From contig NC_083395.1 in assembly GCF_030864355.1 (NCBI RefSeq), positions 496,001 through 560,000 on the forward strand: 64,000 nucleotides of DNA, written 5' to 3'. The notes under the pieces were generated by a model, which saw only the letters and a list, made by a program, of their open reading frames with translations, was not told the DNA's origin and ran no database searches. This DNA is from Cutaneotrichosporon cavernicola. Taxonomy: Eukaryota > Basidiomycota > Tremellomycetes > Trichosporonales > Trichosporonaceae. A program made the translations under genes and the position numbers. Numbering within the stretch: the first letter of the stretch is position 1; the number at the start of each line of letters is the position of its first letter. Shown piece after piece: positions 30,845 to 42,451 of the stretch.

Positions 30845-32034
30845 GGAAGCAAATGTGGCTCAAGATCTCGGTGAAACTCAACAGCCTAGACCGGGGCTTT
30901 GTTCAGTCCTCCACGACGCTTGCAAGCTGTAGTTGGGCTGCTAGCAGGGTTTACGAGTAACAGGAGGAGTACCGCCCCAATATCACCTTCCCATTACCTT
31001 TGATTCGCCGTGAGATAACGAGACATATGATGGGGATGATGGACACTGAACCACCAAACGACTGTGAACAGCAAACTTGCCATCTCGAGGCTTGGAAGGT
31101 TGTCTGTAGCGCGTCCATGACATCATGTCCACGCCTGTTTCGCGTGTTATTACAACCTCCAAACATCAGAACAAGCTTGTCCCGGGATCCTGGGGCTTCC
31201 ATCCGAAGGTGCCGACTAACAAAAAGTTGTGCTCTCCATGGCTGTCTTATAAACAAATGCCCACTAACAAAAAGTTGTGCTCTCCATGGCTGTCTTATAG
31301 ACAAAGGTGGGGAGAGTGGGGGCTCGGTGCGGTTCCGAGAGTTCCGAGGTTTGCGATAAGGTGAGGCTTTGGTTGTTGAGGGGAAATGAGCTTGATTGGG
31401 GGACCTAGAATGACACATGTCAGGGATTCAGCTGCGGCAGTCTGCGGCAAAGGAAGGTACCTTGATGTGGGGGAACGAGGCCTGGGTACCAACCTGTCCA
31501 ACTCGTCGGGGGGTTGCTTCCTTGACTTAACTGTCTAGCGGACTGTTCACTCTCCAAATCTCCATATCTCCATATCTCTTCACAGACTTTTAGTCTATTC
31601 AATCGTTAACACTCGGTACGCCGTCACGGTTAGCTTTATACTTTACAACTCACAAAACGGCTCATTCCACGTAAGTAACATTGCGACTCGCAGTGCCCAT
31701 CTGATCCCCCTCCCCTCCTCCTCGCTACCCCGTCGCTCGTCACTCTCTCCCTTAACGCGCCTAACGCGATCCGCAAGTCTGAGGCTGCGGGTCGCTGAGG
31801 CTAGGTTACCTCATTACAGCTTCTTCTAAACTATACCATTACAATTGTGCTGGTATTCCCAATGCTCGCCCCCCTCGCCTCGTCACTGGTTTAAACCAGC
31901 ATGGCACATTGTGTCTCTGTCTTAGGTCAATCCGTCGATTCACACGTTTTCCCATCGCCCATCGCGAGAATATAAACTTTTCCCCCCTCTCCCATTGCTC
32001 TTCTCATCTTCCACCTCGTCTCACACCGCTAACC
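30845..32034. other. Intergenic upstream of hexokinase
   Basis: About 1.2 kb without a supported gene. It holds a 48-bp-period tandem duplication (31215-31305). Its last 150 bases are the CT-rich hexokinase leader. Confidence 0.5.
31215..31305. repeat. Tandem duplication, 48-bp period
   Basis: Copies start at 31215 and 31263. Over 43 bases they differ at one position (tcttataaac versus tcttatagac). Each copy starts with actaac and includes ctctccatgg. It lies about 750 bases upstream of the hexokinase start. Confidence 0.9.
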
Positions 32035-33974
32035 ATGGTAGTCTACCTCGACACTTTCCATAACGACGACAACATGTCTGCTCCCCTTGAGGATGGCACC
32101 AACATCGGCGGCGGCCTCGCGCGCAAGGCGTCGGTGCACCGCACGGCTGAGCCGCTTTCTATGGAGCGCACCGAGTCGAGCGGCTCGAATCGTCGCCCAT
32201 CCAGTGGCCCTTCCTCCCGCAAGAGCAGCTTTGGCCCCGACGGCATCGGTGGCATTGTCGGCGGCATGGGCATGACTGCGATCGGGGATGACAAGACGCC
32301 CAACCGTAGCCGCAGTAACTCGCGCCGCGGATCGGGTTCGTTCTCGACCCCTAGCGGAACCCAGGTCGTGTACCACACGCGTACCCAGGTACGAACCTGT
32401 CCGTGCACGCTGACGTCAGGATGAGCTGAACGAGTTCCCGCACCCCGAGAAGAAGACAATCCGGGACCACCTGCGCAAGTATGAGGCGCTGCTTACCGTG
32501 TCCGCACCTCGCATGCGCATGATCGTCAGCGCGTTCGAGGAGACGCTCGAGAAGGGCCTTGTAAAGTACGGAGAGGTTGTGGTGAGTCGCCCTGTATGGA
32601 CGCGCTGACGCACAGCCGATGAGTGAGCTTCTGATGACATACGGCTACTGACGACAGTCCCGACCTACGTGTTCGGGTGGCCAACCGGGAACGAGACGGG
32701 CGAGTTTCTTGCGGTCGATCTCGGAGGCACCAACCTCCGTGTGTGTCTGGTCACGCTCGAGGGCCAAGGCAAGTTTGAGGTCACGCAGACCAAGTACCGC
32801 CTCACTGAGGAGCAGAAGCAGGAGGACGGCGAGAAGCTGTGAGCAACGCAAAGTGTGTTATAGCTGACAGCAGCTTTGACTTCTGTGCCGAGTGCTTGCA
32901 CTCGTTCATCTGCGACAACCTCGGACGTGACGAGAACGCCGACCACCTCCCGCTCGGCTTTACGTTCTCGTACCCGTGCGAGCAGAGACGTATTGACCAC
33001 GGCGAGCTGATCAGGTGGACCAAGGGCTTCGGTGCGCCGGGTGTCGAGGGACACGACGTCGCCGCGCTCTTTGCCAAGTCGCTCTCAAAGTTCAACGTAC
33101 GCGCCAAGCTCACAGCCCTCATCAACGACACGACCGGTACGCTCATTGCCTCCAACTATGTCGACCCAAACACCCGCATCGCGTGCATCTTTGGCACCGG
33201 TTGCAACGCCGCGTACATGGAGACTGCGGACTGCATCCCGAAGATTGCCGACATGGGCCTGCCTCCCGACCAGCCCATGGCGATCAACTGCGAGTGGGGC
33301 GCGTTCGACTCGTTCGAGCACCAGCACCTGCGTAAGCCCACTCACTGATGTATTCGACACAGCTGACAACAGCCCGCACCAAGTACGACATCATCATCGA
33401 CGAGAGCTCGAACAAGGTCGGCGAGCAGGCTTTCGAGAAGATGATCGCGGGCCTGTACCTCGGCGAGATCTTCCGCCTGATTCTCTGCGAGCTTATCGAC
33501 CAGGGAGACCTCTTCCTTGGCCAGAACACGTACAAACTTGAGAAGGCTTACGCGTTCGACACTGCATTCCTCTCTCTGATGGAGAGCGACCCGACCGATG
33601 AGCTGCTCATGTCGATCGGCATCTTCAACCACTTCTTCGGCGTCGAGACGACCATCGAGGAGCGCCAGTTCTTCCGCGAGCTCGCCAAGCTCATCGGCAC
33701 TCGCTCGGCGCGTCTCTCGGCATGCGGTATCGCTGCCATCGTGAGCAAGAAGGGGTACCTCGAGAAGGGCTGCAGCGTTGGCGCCGACGGTTCGCTTTAC
33801 TCCAAGTACCCTGGATTCGCGAAGCGGCTCCAGGGTGCGCTCGTCGAGATCTTCGGCGAGGCCGGTAAGAAGATTACGACCCACGCGGCCGAGGACGGCT
33901 CAGGTGTCGGGTCGGCCATCATCGCCGCCATGACCGTCAAGCGCAAGGCCGAGGGCATCTATGTTGATTACTAG
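32035..33974 (+). CDS. Hexokinase
   Basis: Phosphorylates glucose and other hexoses with ATP, the first step of glycolysis. Six exons: 32035-32388, 32420-32581, 32616-32622, 32658-32838, 32874-33331, 33373-33974. The product has 587 residues. Exon 3 has only 7 nt; with it the product reads [34 protein letters not shown], in parts the glucose- and phosphate-binding hexokinase signature. [10 protein letters not shown] and the later [12 protein letters not shown] are further family motifs. The first 118 residues (exon 1) are a Ser/Arg-rich extension absent from yeast hexokinases, with RKAS and RKSS sites that PKA might phosphorylate (inference). A later Met (residue 14) is an alternative start. 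Confidence 0.93.
32616..32622 (+). other. 7-nt micro-exon of hexokinase
   Basis: The exon ccgatga lies between introns of 34 and 35 nt, both with gtgag-type donors and cag acceptors. It encodes Pro-Met plus the first base of Ile. Skipping it would shift the frame. Confidence 0.8.
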
Positions 33975-34134
33975 AGGATCAAGATCGTTGTGTAAAATGT
34001 AAATTCATCCAGCAAGGGCACGGACAATACTTGTGAGAACTTGTCTGCAAGCGGGGCGTGGACAATGACTGGGTGCATGACAAAAGTTATACTAAGTACA
34101 CGGGGACTAGTTGGTGTAGCGAGAAGGTAGGCAG

Positions 34135-35874
34135 TTAGCGGATGCGCATGCGACTTGAGCCCGTCGAGGTGGCATTCTCGCTCTTCTTGGATGAGCGCGG
34201 TTCCCAGATCTTCCAGAACTTGAGGTTCTCGTCGCCCGCTCCGGTCACGACGGTGCACCCGTCAGGACTGAGAGAAGAGGCAAGCACACGCGAGTCGTGG
34301 GCAGGTACGTCGTAGATCTTGGCGAGGGCGGGGTATGACCACACGGAGAGATTGTTGTCGGGATATCCGTGGGTTGAAAGGAATTCTTTGGCGTGCGGGC
34401 TCCACACGATGCTGGTGACCTGCGAGCCAGTCTTGAGGGAGCTGGTGCGAGCACCCGTGGACGTGCTCCAAAAGTGGATGTGCTGATCCTGCGATCCGCC
34501 GCCCGTCGCGAGGAGGTTCGACTGCCACGGGCACCATGCGATCGCCTTGACGGCGGCCGTGTGGTTACGCTTCGTCCACTTGGGCACGACGCGGCTCTCA
34601 CCAATGACGCTAGTCAGAGTACGAGAGCTGGTGTCAGCTGCAAACCTTGGGAGCCGCTAGCGAACAGAATATAGGGAGAGACACCAGCGGACGGAAGATG
34701 GACTCACTCCCAGCAGTTGACCACGTTATCGTTTCCACCCGACGCGAGGAGCTGCCCATCCGCTCTCCAGGACAGACCACACACCTCAGCCGTGTGTCCA
34801 CGTAACTCGGCCGTCTTGTGCTCGGCGATGCGTACATCGTGGTGGAAGATGGTGCCGTCACGGCATCCCGAGGAGAGGATGTGTCCCGTCCACGAGAGGG
34901 ATGGGACACGTGCATTGTGCCCGAGCATGACCCGCACTCGCTTATTCTCCTCGACGTCCCAGATCTCGACGGCGCCCTGTTCCTTCCCGATGGCGAGGTA
35001 AGCACCGTCCGGGCTCCAGGACACGGAACAGACATTGGTCTCGGATTCGCTGTTATCAGCGGCTGGCAAGAGGACGGCTCACGGTCCAAGAATGATGATG
35101 TCGCCCGTCTCGGCATCCCACACATAGGGTTGCTTCTCGAGACCGATAGCGACACGGTTCGCACCGCTCCAATCGACCAAGTTGAGATAATAGTCATCCA
35201 CAAAACCTGGGGCATCGAGAACACGCTCGGGCATATACGGAGGTGTGCGCTTCTTCGTCGCTGTGCCAGCCGACGTCCCAGTACCGCGGTTCGTGGTGGC
35301 CGAGGATTGGAGGAGATAGTTGCGCTGCGCGTCGAGGTGCGAGGTCGCATGCGTTGCTAGAGGCGGGGCTGTACGGAAGGACAGGATACGAGGGTTGGTA
35401 GTGGAACGATCGGAGGCGAGCGATTCGAGTTCCTGGAACGAGGTCGAGGCCGAGCTGAGAGACTGGTTGCGCGAGGGGACGAAGCGGTCGAGCTGGGGTT
35501 AGCCGAGGTAAATGGGAGGAGAAGTGAATGTTGACAATGATGTTTGGATGGAGAATAAGTGCCCATAACCGACAGCTTTGTGTGACAGACCAGCTGCTAA
35601 TTCAACTAGTTGAATGTAACAACTGTCCTTGAAGGAACATTGAAGACTGCAAGGACACGCTGCGACGTTATACGAGGACACTCACATCACGACCCCTGTT
35701 GTCTCGGTCCCGTCGTTTAGGTGCATCTGACACAAATTCGCCCGCGCCATCGAGAACATTCATCCGGCCCAGCCCTTCGCGGAGTGCCGTGATGTTTGCG
35801 CTCTCGCGCTTAGTGCGCGGCGTCTTGGGCGTTGTCGCTCGCCGAACGAAGGGGTTAGACTCGTCGTGGGCCAT
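34135..35874 (-). CDS. CDC20: Cdc20, activator of the anaphase-promoting complex
   Basis: WD40 protein that brings substrates to APC/C at anaphase and is the target of the spindle checkpoint. Four exons (35874-35686, 35492-35083, 35049-34708, 34609-34135), 471 residues. The C-box DRFVPSR (65-71), a Mad2-interaction-like RILSFR, and PERVLDAPGFVDDYYLNL.DW identify Cdc20 rather than Cdh1. Seven WD repeats follow, including KWTKRNHTAAVKA, and the protein ends in the Ile-Arg tail that docks on APC/C. The 98-nt third intron (34707-34610) is longer than its neighbours but keeps frame (NCWD-VIGE). It is head to head with the next gene, 263 bases apart. Confidence 0.93.
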
Positions 35875-36137
35875 ATGGAGGGTGGGGATGGGAGGGAGAG
35901 AAGTGGGAGAGAGGTGTTAGACTCGGAGATGGGAGAGGAGAATGGACAGATGCGGATGCGAGGTGGGGAAGATGTGGATAGATGTGTGTTGTTGGGGCTG
36001 GTTGAGGGCAAGGGCAAAGTCAGTCGCGTATTAGCGGGACCAATTTGATCCCGCTCAAATGTCAGACTCCCTATCCGGGTGGAGGCCGTTTGTTCGCCAC
36101 CCCTCCTCCTCTTAACATTCTAGAATCAAGCCACTCG

Positions 36138-39102
36138 ATGCTGCGGTTACTCACGCGCAGCGTCGGGAGGCTGGGGCCCGGACCGACCATTTCGAACTTC
36201 CGCTCGGCGCTCCGATTTCGGTCCACTTCAGAAAGAAAGGAGCGGAAGGAACCGACGCCGCCAAAGGCGCTGCGTGACCTGGTGTCGCGCGACGTCGCCA
36301 GGGCCCGACGGAACGCGGCACGAGGGGGAACGCCGTGGCGCGAGATGAAAGACCATGTGTGTATCGTTAGGTTCTCCGCTCTTGTCTTTCCTCGCGCCTT
36401 CCTCTTACCTTCTTCCGCCTTCCTTGTCGGTCCTCCGGCCTCTCTTCGTAACCTCCGCTATGTTGGCGGAAACTTGGTTGCCTGGTCAGCCTCGTCCTCT
36501 CTGTCCAGACCCCCATTTCCCGTCGGCTGATCCAAGGACATCGCGCGGGCTGGGAAAGTCGCGCAAGACGAGGCAGCTCGCATCAAACTGGCTGAACTGC
36601 ATCGCAAGCAGTCGGAAGACCGACTAGCTGAGGTCCTCGCCGCTCACCGCGATACACCACCACAGCCGGCCGAGTCATTGCCAGGAATAGTCTCGGACCT
36701 TCCTCCTGATGTCTCTCTGCACCAGGCACACATTTCGGAGGCTGTGGTCGCTATGCGCGACGCCTTGGATGATCTCGACGTCCACGCCTTCGGGTGTACC
36801 TGGCTGGGTTTGATGGAGGCCAGGACATACACTGCCTTAACGGACGCTGACTGGGCGTCGCTCAATTGGAGACTCGCGGACGGTCTGCGCGGTAGCGAGC
36901 AGCAGCAGTTCCGGGGCGAGCTCCATGGTCATCTTTCTGGACTTGTCTACCGCGACCCAGAAGTGTTCCAGGCTGTGTGTCACTTTGTTGTCGAAGCTGC
37001 GGCACATCACCACTGGGAGAGCCTCCTCGAGACCCTCTTCGAGCTGCTACGGTCTAATCATGCCGCCATCTCCAAGATGCTGTTCGAGGCATATAAGACG
37101 CGAGGAATCGTCGTCGATGGCATCGACCTCTCTCTCGCTAATTCCCAGGAGCGCGCTGATCGCCTGGCCGCACGTCTCAAGTCGGAGGGCATGCGGCCTC
37201 TCATCCTCACATACGTCGCGGCTCTCACCATCCTCGACAAGTTTGACGAATCCACTTCCAAAACACTGCTAGGACTCAACCATGACGGGATACTACGGCG
37301 GTTCACTCGCCTTAATGATCTATGGCAGGTTCAGCGACGGGTCCTGGAAGGCCGCCACGACACCAGTACCCTTGTCGAACGCTTTCGAAACAACTGTGAA
37401 AAGATGACCCTAATCTTTTACGCTTGCCACGCGGACGCTTTCGTTCTGCATATCTACCGCTTGGGAATGGACTCGCCTGGCGACACCTCAGCCCTGGATC
37501 ACTTGTATTCTCGCGTCCTGCAAGCATCGATCGGGCCAAATCGCTACATTCTTCCTGCAGTGGACGCTGTCCGCGTGGGGAATGACATCGTTCTTCCATG
37601 CATAGTTTGGGGTGAGCTCTGGTCCATCGTCCCTATCTTACTCTAAAGCTGCCTTTGTTGTTGCATACAGCCGAATGCGGCGCCCTGACATCATTATCCG
37701 CATGATGGAGGAAGACATGCCCGCGCTCTACGACACTGTGCCACTACTGGCTCTCGAAACGACCTCCAGCTGCCTCGCTCAAAATGCAAGCAAAATGCCC
37801 GAACTTGCCCCTCGTATCCAGCGTTATTTGGATGTGTTGTGGCAGCGCATGCTATCTATGGGCGCCTCGCGTACCGCGAGTGCGGTGTACATCCGTCTCC
37901 AGACACTTTTAACGATGAACCAGTTGGAGGGCTTCCAGGCAACCGCCACTACTTTACTGTCAAGCCTTCGCAAGGCGCGCGATCCCCTAGCCGACGCCGC
38001 GGTTGTCACACAACTTATTGCATTCCAGCTGAGGATGCAGAACTACGACGAAGCTCTCCGTCTTCTGCAAGGACTCGGCAGGTTCGAGGTCCACGGTGGT
38101 TTCTCTGCCGTGGTAATCCGCGACTTGCTCAAGCTTTCGTGCTACGCCAAGTACCCCCACGCGAAACAGACCAAGTTGGTCACTGAGGTTCTTCGAAGGA
38201 TCGACCCGTCGCGACTTGGCGGCACCTCCCGAGGCCTACTGCTGAGGTTCCTGCTGGATGGCGGCAATTCGATCGAACGGGCGTGTGCTACATTGATCAG
38301 CAGCGACTCCCTATCGACAGCCTACTATTACAAGGTTCTGCGGCGACTCACACAGCCCATGAGGAACATCAGGGACATCCCAGTTGCCTATCTGGAAGCC
38401 GCCGTGCACATCCTCGAAAGGCATGTACCGACGAACAGGGCCTACGCGGGTGCAACTTACACTGTTATATGGAACACAGTGATCAAGTCAATTTCCAAGT
38501 CGAACGCTACCAAGGGCGAGCGGGCGACGTTGATCCAGCGCGCTCTGGAGTGCTTCCCAGATACATGCCAGACCAGTGAACGGCATCACCTACCACTGTT
38601 GCGCTCCGTCGTCATGTTCAGTCTCGAGCGGGATGACCCGTTCCCGGAGCTCGCGCAGCGGTGGTGGCGCAAGCTGTATGGTATGGAGAGCGGGATGTTC
38701 GATCGGACCGAGATTGAGGCGGCAGTGGTCGGCTTCGTGCACGCCGGCCTTCTCGAGTCGGCGATGGAGGTCGTCCAGATGGCCTGCAAAATGACAGTGG
38801 TGCACAAGCCGTTGCGCAGCGTTCTCGAGGAGCGCGACGAGTGGACGACCCCAGAATTCGAGGACACCCTTCACCGCGCGGGTATTACGCACGCAGACGG
38901 TGAGATGGTCGAGCGCCTTCCCCGTTTCGGTGTTGCCTACGGTAAAACGGGACGGGACGGTGATATCAGAGTCGGCGACGAGTGGGGTCGTCAGACCTGG
39001 CGCGACGAGGATACCGACAACATGGATGAGGCTGCCGAGGAGGCCGAGGAGATGGAGGCGGACGAGATGGGCGCGGACGACGTGCTCGAGGACGTCGATT
39101 AG
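36138..39102 (+). CDS. Putative mitochondrial helical-repeat (PPR/TPR-like) protein
   Basis: Three exons (36138-36356, 36537-37611, 37649-39102), 915 residues. The N-terminus is rich in Arg and Ser with no acids over 45 residues (MLRLLTRSVGRL), typical of a mitochondrial presequence. The body is a series of amphipathic helix pairs such as LQTLLTMNQLEGFQATATTL and QNYDEALRLLQGLG, as in PPR or TPR proteins. No exact consensus repeat is claimed. The C-terminus is very acidic. Both introns use AAG acceptors. The first intron is 180 nt, and the second splice is supported by the joined peptide VWAAFVVAYSRM. A role in mitochondrial RNA metabolism is inference. Confidence 0.75.
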
Positions 39103-39322
39103 GCAAGTATAATTGCACACTTGCATACATCTTAGATTCATCTCATCATGCATATAGCACTGGAAATAGCTGGATGTATCGTGACACCAGACGCGTGAAG
39201 ATGTTGTGAGACAACGTCATTCACCCGGCTAACCGGCCCGACGTTAGGCCACCCCATCTTTCAAGAGTCAGCTCAACGTTGCCCCAGCCATCATCAACTT
39301 CATCCTCTTCAGTTGCCCATCC

Positions 39323-40572
39323 ATGCTGCCGTCCAACCACCCATACAACCCCGAAGAGGTCCTTCCTCCCACTCCCCTCCCCCTCCCGGAAGAAGTGGCG
39401 GACGTCATCCCCCCGTCCGAGGTCCTCCCTCCACCAATCCCAAACTCAGCACTAGACGTGACGCTCCCGCGGATCGTCCTCGGCTGCGCTCCCTTCGGGT
39501 ATGGTGTCTACGCCGACCGTGATGCGGTACGCACGACGATGCCGGCTCGGATAGTGCGTGCAGCCCTACGCGCAGGCATGACGGCTTTTGACACGGCACC
39601 GCACTACCATCCCTCGGAGATCATTCTTGGCCACAGCCTCGCGGCCTTGAGAGACGAATACCCCCGCGAGTCATACGCTATCATAACAAAGGCGGGCAAG
39701 TATGGACCACATGTGGCGGACCACGACTATTCACCCAAAGTGATCAAGGCCAGTGTGGAACGGAGCCTGCGCCGCCTCCAGACTTTGTACTTGGACGTTG
39801 TGTGTGAGTCCTTTTTTTTTTATGGTGGCTGAGACTAGATCTACACGACGTCGAGTTTGTTGCCGACGCCCCACCCGCCCAGGGAACGCACCTCGACGCA
39901 CTGGGAGACGGGGCGGCAGAATATCACCTCACCTCCCTCGAACCCCTCGGCGCAGGGGATCAAGTCGTACTCGCCGCTCTTGATGCTCTTCGCGACCTCC
40001 AGTCCGAGGGCAAGATCCGCGCAATCGGAATCGCAGGATATCCCCTCCCGACAATGCTTCGTCTCTGTCGCCTTGCCCAGGCGGCGGGGCACCCAGTGGA
40101 CGTAGTACAGAGCTACGCGCATCAGACTGTCTTGTGCTCCACCCTCGCCTCGTTCTTGCCGGCCTTTGAAGCGGCCGGCGTGAAGCAGGTCGTCAATGCC
40201 GCCCCGCTCGCTATGGGTATCCTCACGGCTCACGGAGGACCGGAATGGCATCCCGCCAAATACGTCCCGGCCGTGTACGACGCTACTCGCGCGGCAGTGA
40301 GGTTGGCCAAGGAGATGGGGAGTACCATCGAAGACGTGGCTTGTGCGTTCGGGTACCGCCCGCTCAACATGGCGAATGGAGCGGTCGTGCCGGTGGTAAT
40401 TGGGTGTACGGACCTCAAGCAGTTGCACATGACGTTGAAGTCGTATGCCGAGGTCAACGGTGGCCAGGTGTCTGAAGCAACGTTGGAAGCTGAGGACGCA
40501 GTGGTGAAGCTCTTTGAGGAGAGGGGGGTGCATAATGTTAGCTGGCAGAGCCCCGCCCCCAAGGACCTGTAG
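39323..40572 (+). CDS. ARA2: Aldo/keto reductase, D-arabinose dehydrogenase (ARA2-like)
   Basis: NAD(P)-dependent oxidation of D-arabinose to the lactone, the penultimate step of D-erythroascorbate synthesis in fungi. Two exons (39323-39803, 39839-40572), 404 residues. The catalytic tetrad is visible as Asp90 and Tyr95 (FDTAPHY), Lys123 (ITKAGK) and His163 (VYLHDVEF, created by the splice). LPRIVLGCAPFGYGVY at about 49-63 and the late VVPVVIGC fit the ARA2/L-galactose dehydrogenase branch rather than general reductases. The first 45 residues are Pro-rich and unlike the family. It is convergent with the DUF1295 gene; the stops are 32 bases apart. Substrate is by homology. Confidence 0.85.
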
Positions 40573-40604
40573 GTATGCATAGGGACTGTTTGGTTATGGA
40601 TGGT

Positions 40605-41786
40605 CTAGTCTTGACGCACCAGAGGGTCCAGCTCGGCCTGCAACTCGGCGCGCGTGCCCCTCATCGTCGTCCAGATCCACTTGATGCCCGTCTCCATGGG
40701 CGTAAACTGGCCCACCAGCTGCTTGTACGCCCCATACGCGGGGTACTGATATCAACATTGGTCAAAGGAATGACTTACGCGGTGCGACGTGATCCACTCG
40801 GTAAGCGTCGTCGAGCCGAGGAAGAGCAAACTGAGCAAAAAGGGTGGGAGTAGACACGACCCGACCCTCGGCGCAGCGGGCCCGGCACCGAGGCCAAGCA
40901 ATCCCTGCGCGAGCCAGAATGTCTGTTCCGATGTAAAGTTTGCGTGGCGCACCACTGCGTGAATACCTTTAGTTGGGAAGCCGGGATAAAACTCGGGCGG
41001 TACTTGAGCGGGAAGGGGTTCACCATCTTCAATCACCCTTGGGGAGGGATTCGCCCGCATGGCACCATGCTTGGCCTCCTGGTAGGCGTACATTGCGTCG
41101 TCGGTTTTCTTCTGGATGTACACAGCAGTTAGGGCCAGTAGGGCAGCTAACGCGTCGCCGACATGAAGGACTGGCGTGTCGAGGGGTATGCCCAATTTCC
41201 GGGCTGTGGAGAGGAGAGGGGAAAAGGCAGCGAGGGAGATGTACGCCGAGGGAAAGGGGCCGTATGAGAGTTCGGAGGGAGGAAGGAGCATGGCTCGGAT
41301 GGGGAAACAGAGGGTCAGTAGGAGGAGGGGCTGGGCGACGACTGTCATCAGCGGTGAAAGCGATGAAACGCACCAACAGCGCAGATGTGTACGACAATCT
41401 CGAAGAACCATTTGGGCACGAGGCGCCTAACAATAGGATACCGATAATCTTCCATGTAGAGGTTATAGAAGCCCCTGCGCGCGGAATGGTATGTCAGACG
41501 AGCAGCCCAGATGAACTATGTCAGTCGGTTTCAAAGAGGAGTTTACTTGGATGATAATGGCCAGTGCGACGCGGGGCAGGCTTGCAATGAGCGGACCACG
41601 CGCCCAACTCGCCACCAGCAGAGAGCAGAGGACTGGCCAGGTGGTATAAATCCTATCTACAGTTGAGACGTTGCCGGTGATGTGGTTTATGATGTAGCAA
41701 GCGGGGATGCAGAGGGCCGTTAGGAAGCCGGGAAGTGCGAGCGGGTCGCCCCCAAGTTGGAGGTTGAGGCCGAGGGGAATTTGCAT
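40605..41786 (-). CDS. DUF1295 membrane protein (steroid reductase-like fold)
   Basis: Four exons (41786-41547, 41515-41374, 41341-40779, 40745-40605), 361 residues. Several hydrophobic segments indicate a multi-pass membrane protein (e.g. LPGFLTALCIPACYII, VAQPLLLLTLCF, SCLLPPFLLSLLFL). The motifs WAARLTYHSARRGFYNLYMEDYRY (in parts), HANFTSEQTFW and ITSHRYPAYGAYKQLV are typical of DUF1295, which is related to steroid 5-alpha reductases and isoprenylcysteine methyltransferases. Substrate and activity are unknown. Endoplasmic reticulum location is likely by analogy only. Confidence 0.85.
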
Positions 41787-41947
41787 GGCAAGTGTGACTG
41801 TGAGGGGTGAGTAGGTAGTGATTGAGACATGAAAGATGTGAGATCAAAAGATGACGGTAAGTGTAGGTAGGGGCATGACGTCGGCGAACCAAACATCTCA
41901 CGCGGGTCGCGGGTCGCTGGCGGAGGCTGGTCGACACCACATCGTCC

Positions 41948-41973
41948 CATCGTCATCGTCATCGTCATCGTCA
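41948..41973. repeat. (CATCGT)4 microsatellite
   Basis: Four perfect CATCGT units followed by cat, upstream of the DUF1295 gene. Confidence 0.9.
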
Positions 41974-42350
41974 TGGTGGGCAGATAGTCAAATGCCAGAC
42001 CCCGTATCTTGTTCGGAATCCGTAGCGTGGAGATAACGTAGCACATTACGATGCTTGGACCCCGAGCTCTCCATCACGTGTTCCGGTTTGGCGCACCAGC
42101 TTGCCCAAACAAGTCTCGTGTTGTGTCCAGAACGGTGCCAAACAAGGTTGGAGGAAGGTTGGAAAAACGTGGAAGCGGGATCAAGTCGGGTGTGCACCGC
42201 TTTACTCAACCGACTTGACTGTATTAAGCTCCCCGATCACTGCCGATCACAAGCCTCACCTAACTCTAATGCGACCTGGTTCAGAGAACATGAAAGCTCA
42301 ATGCATACTAGTTGATGGTAAGGTGGCAGGTGGCAGGTGGCAGTGTGGTG

Positions 42351-42405
42351 TAGTGTAGTGTAGTGTAGTGTAGTGTAGTGTGGTGTAGTGTAGTGTAGTG
42401 TAGTG
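42351..42405. repeat. (TAGTG)11 microsatellite
   Basis: Eleven five-base units, one changed to tggtg, lie just before the 3' end of the PKA gene and follow a short aggtggc triple repeat. Confidence 0.9.
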
Positions 42406-42451
42406 TGGCAGGAATCCGAATCTAGATCTAACAGCAAACAGGTTTGCACGA

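Larger units (their letters stand above)
41787..42451. other. Intergenic with two microsatellites
   Basis: Upstream of the DUF1295 gene and downstream of PKA. It holds a (CATCGT)4 array and a TAGTG pentamer array. No gene is supported. Confidence 0.5.

Noticed and set aside
31215..31305. Direct repeats considered as a CRISPR-like array
   Set aside because: Only two adjacent copies without unique spacers, in a eukaryotic genome.
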